DNA of 5,332 nt from Phycisphaerales bacterium UBA1926 (lineage in GTDB: Bacteria; Planctomycetota; Phycisphaerae; Phycisphaerales; UBA1924), in assembly GCA_002337215.1 (NCBI GenBank), contig DDFO01000059.1:2826-8157 (forward strand), written 5' to 3'. The notes under the pieces were generated by a model. That model was not told where the DNA came from. It did not search any database and saw only the letters and a program-made list of their open reading frames with translations. The position numbers were made by a program, and so were the translations under genes. Shown here piece after piece: positions 5,281 through 5,332 of the stretch (position 1 is the stretch's first letter; each line of letters starts with the position of its first letter).

Positions 5281-5332
5281 GTGCGCGGGGTTCTCGGGGC
5301 GGGGTACGGCTGCGCCGCGTTGCGGCGAGTCG
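5281..5332. other. Right-edge sequence with no supported gene
   Basis: These 52 bases are very GC-rich. I see no start with a ribosome-binding site and no recognisable coding end. A 6-bp GC hairpin at 5313..5327 is expected by chance at this composition. Confidence 0.5.

Noticed and set aside
5313..5327. Hairpin CGCCGC/GCGGCG at the right edge
   Set aside because: It is short, made only of G and C, and lacks a T-tract. It is expected by chance in this sequence.
1..5332. CRISPR array, insertion sequence, tRNA, rRNA or riboswitch
   Set aside because: No spaced direct repeats, transposase motifs, terminal inverted repeats or recognisable RNA folds were found, and gaps between genes are at most 161 bases.

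Overview
The window is a high-GC bacterial chromosome segment that is almost fully coding. I recognise four protein families: an RsuA/RluB-type pseudouridine synthase, a YihY/BrkB membrane protein, a tandem-ACT protein and complex I subunit NuoB. Two more genes are not recognised: a coiled-coil protein that runs off the left edge and a HEAT-like protein. The GC-rich, strand-biased codon use and the mix of families would suit a planctomycete-like lineage (perhaps Phycisphaerae). That is a guess from style; nothing here is a firm taxonomic marker.

Layout, left to right. On the minus strand, 806..1 holds the N-terminal 268 residues of a long coiled-coil protein. A divergent 161-bp gap (807..967) separates it from a plus-strand pair: the pseudouridine synthase (968..1840) and, overlapping its stop by 4 nt, the YihY-family gene (1837..3258). 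After a 109-bp gap comes the tandem-ACT gene (3368..3799). It ends tail-to-tail on a minus-strand HEAT-like gene (4593..3796), and the two stop codons share the palindrome CTAG. A 70-bp divergent gap with overlapping candidate -10 boxes leads to nuoB (4664..5233). A clear intrinsic terminator follows at 5257..5280. The last 52 bases hold no supported gene.

Functional view. Most of the content is housekeeping: rRNA modification, an inner-membrane protein of unsettled function, a probable amino-acid-sensing regulator and a respiratory-chain subunit. These genes do not form one pathway. The synthase and yihY look translationally coupled. nuoB stands alone, with its own ribosome-binding site and terminator and without nuoA or nuoC beside it. 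The HEAT-like gene has clearly lower GC (about 50% in sampled lines, against 67-73% in sampled neighbouring genes) and is the best candidate for recently acquired or accessory DNA.

I found no CRISPR array, insertion sequence, tRNA, rRNA or recognisable defence or biosynthetic system. The points most worth a second look are the low-GC HEAT-like gene, the orphan nuoB with its overlapping divergent promoter region, the possibly leaderless synthase mRNA, the coiled-coil gene cut by the edge, and the strong G-over-C bias of the plus strand in genes of both orientations.
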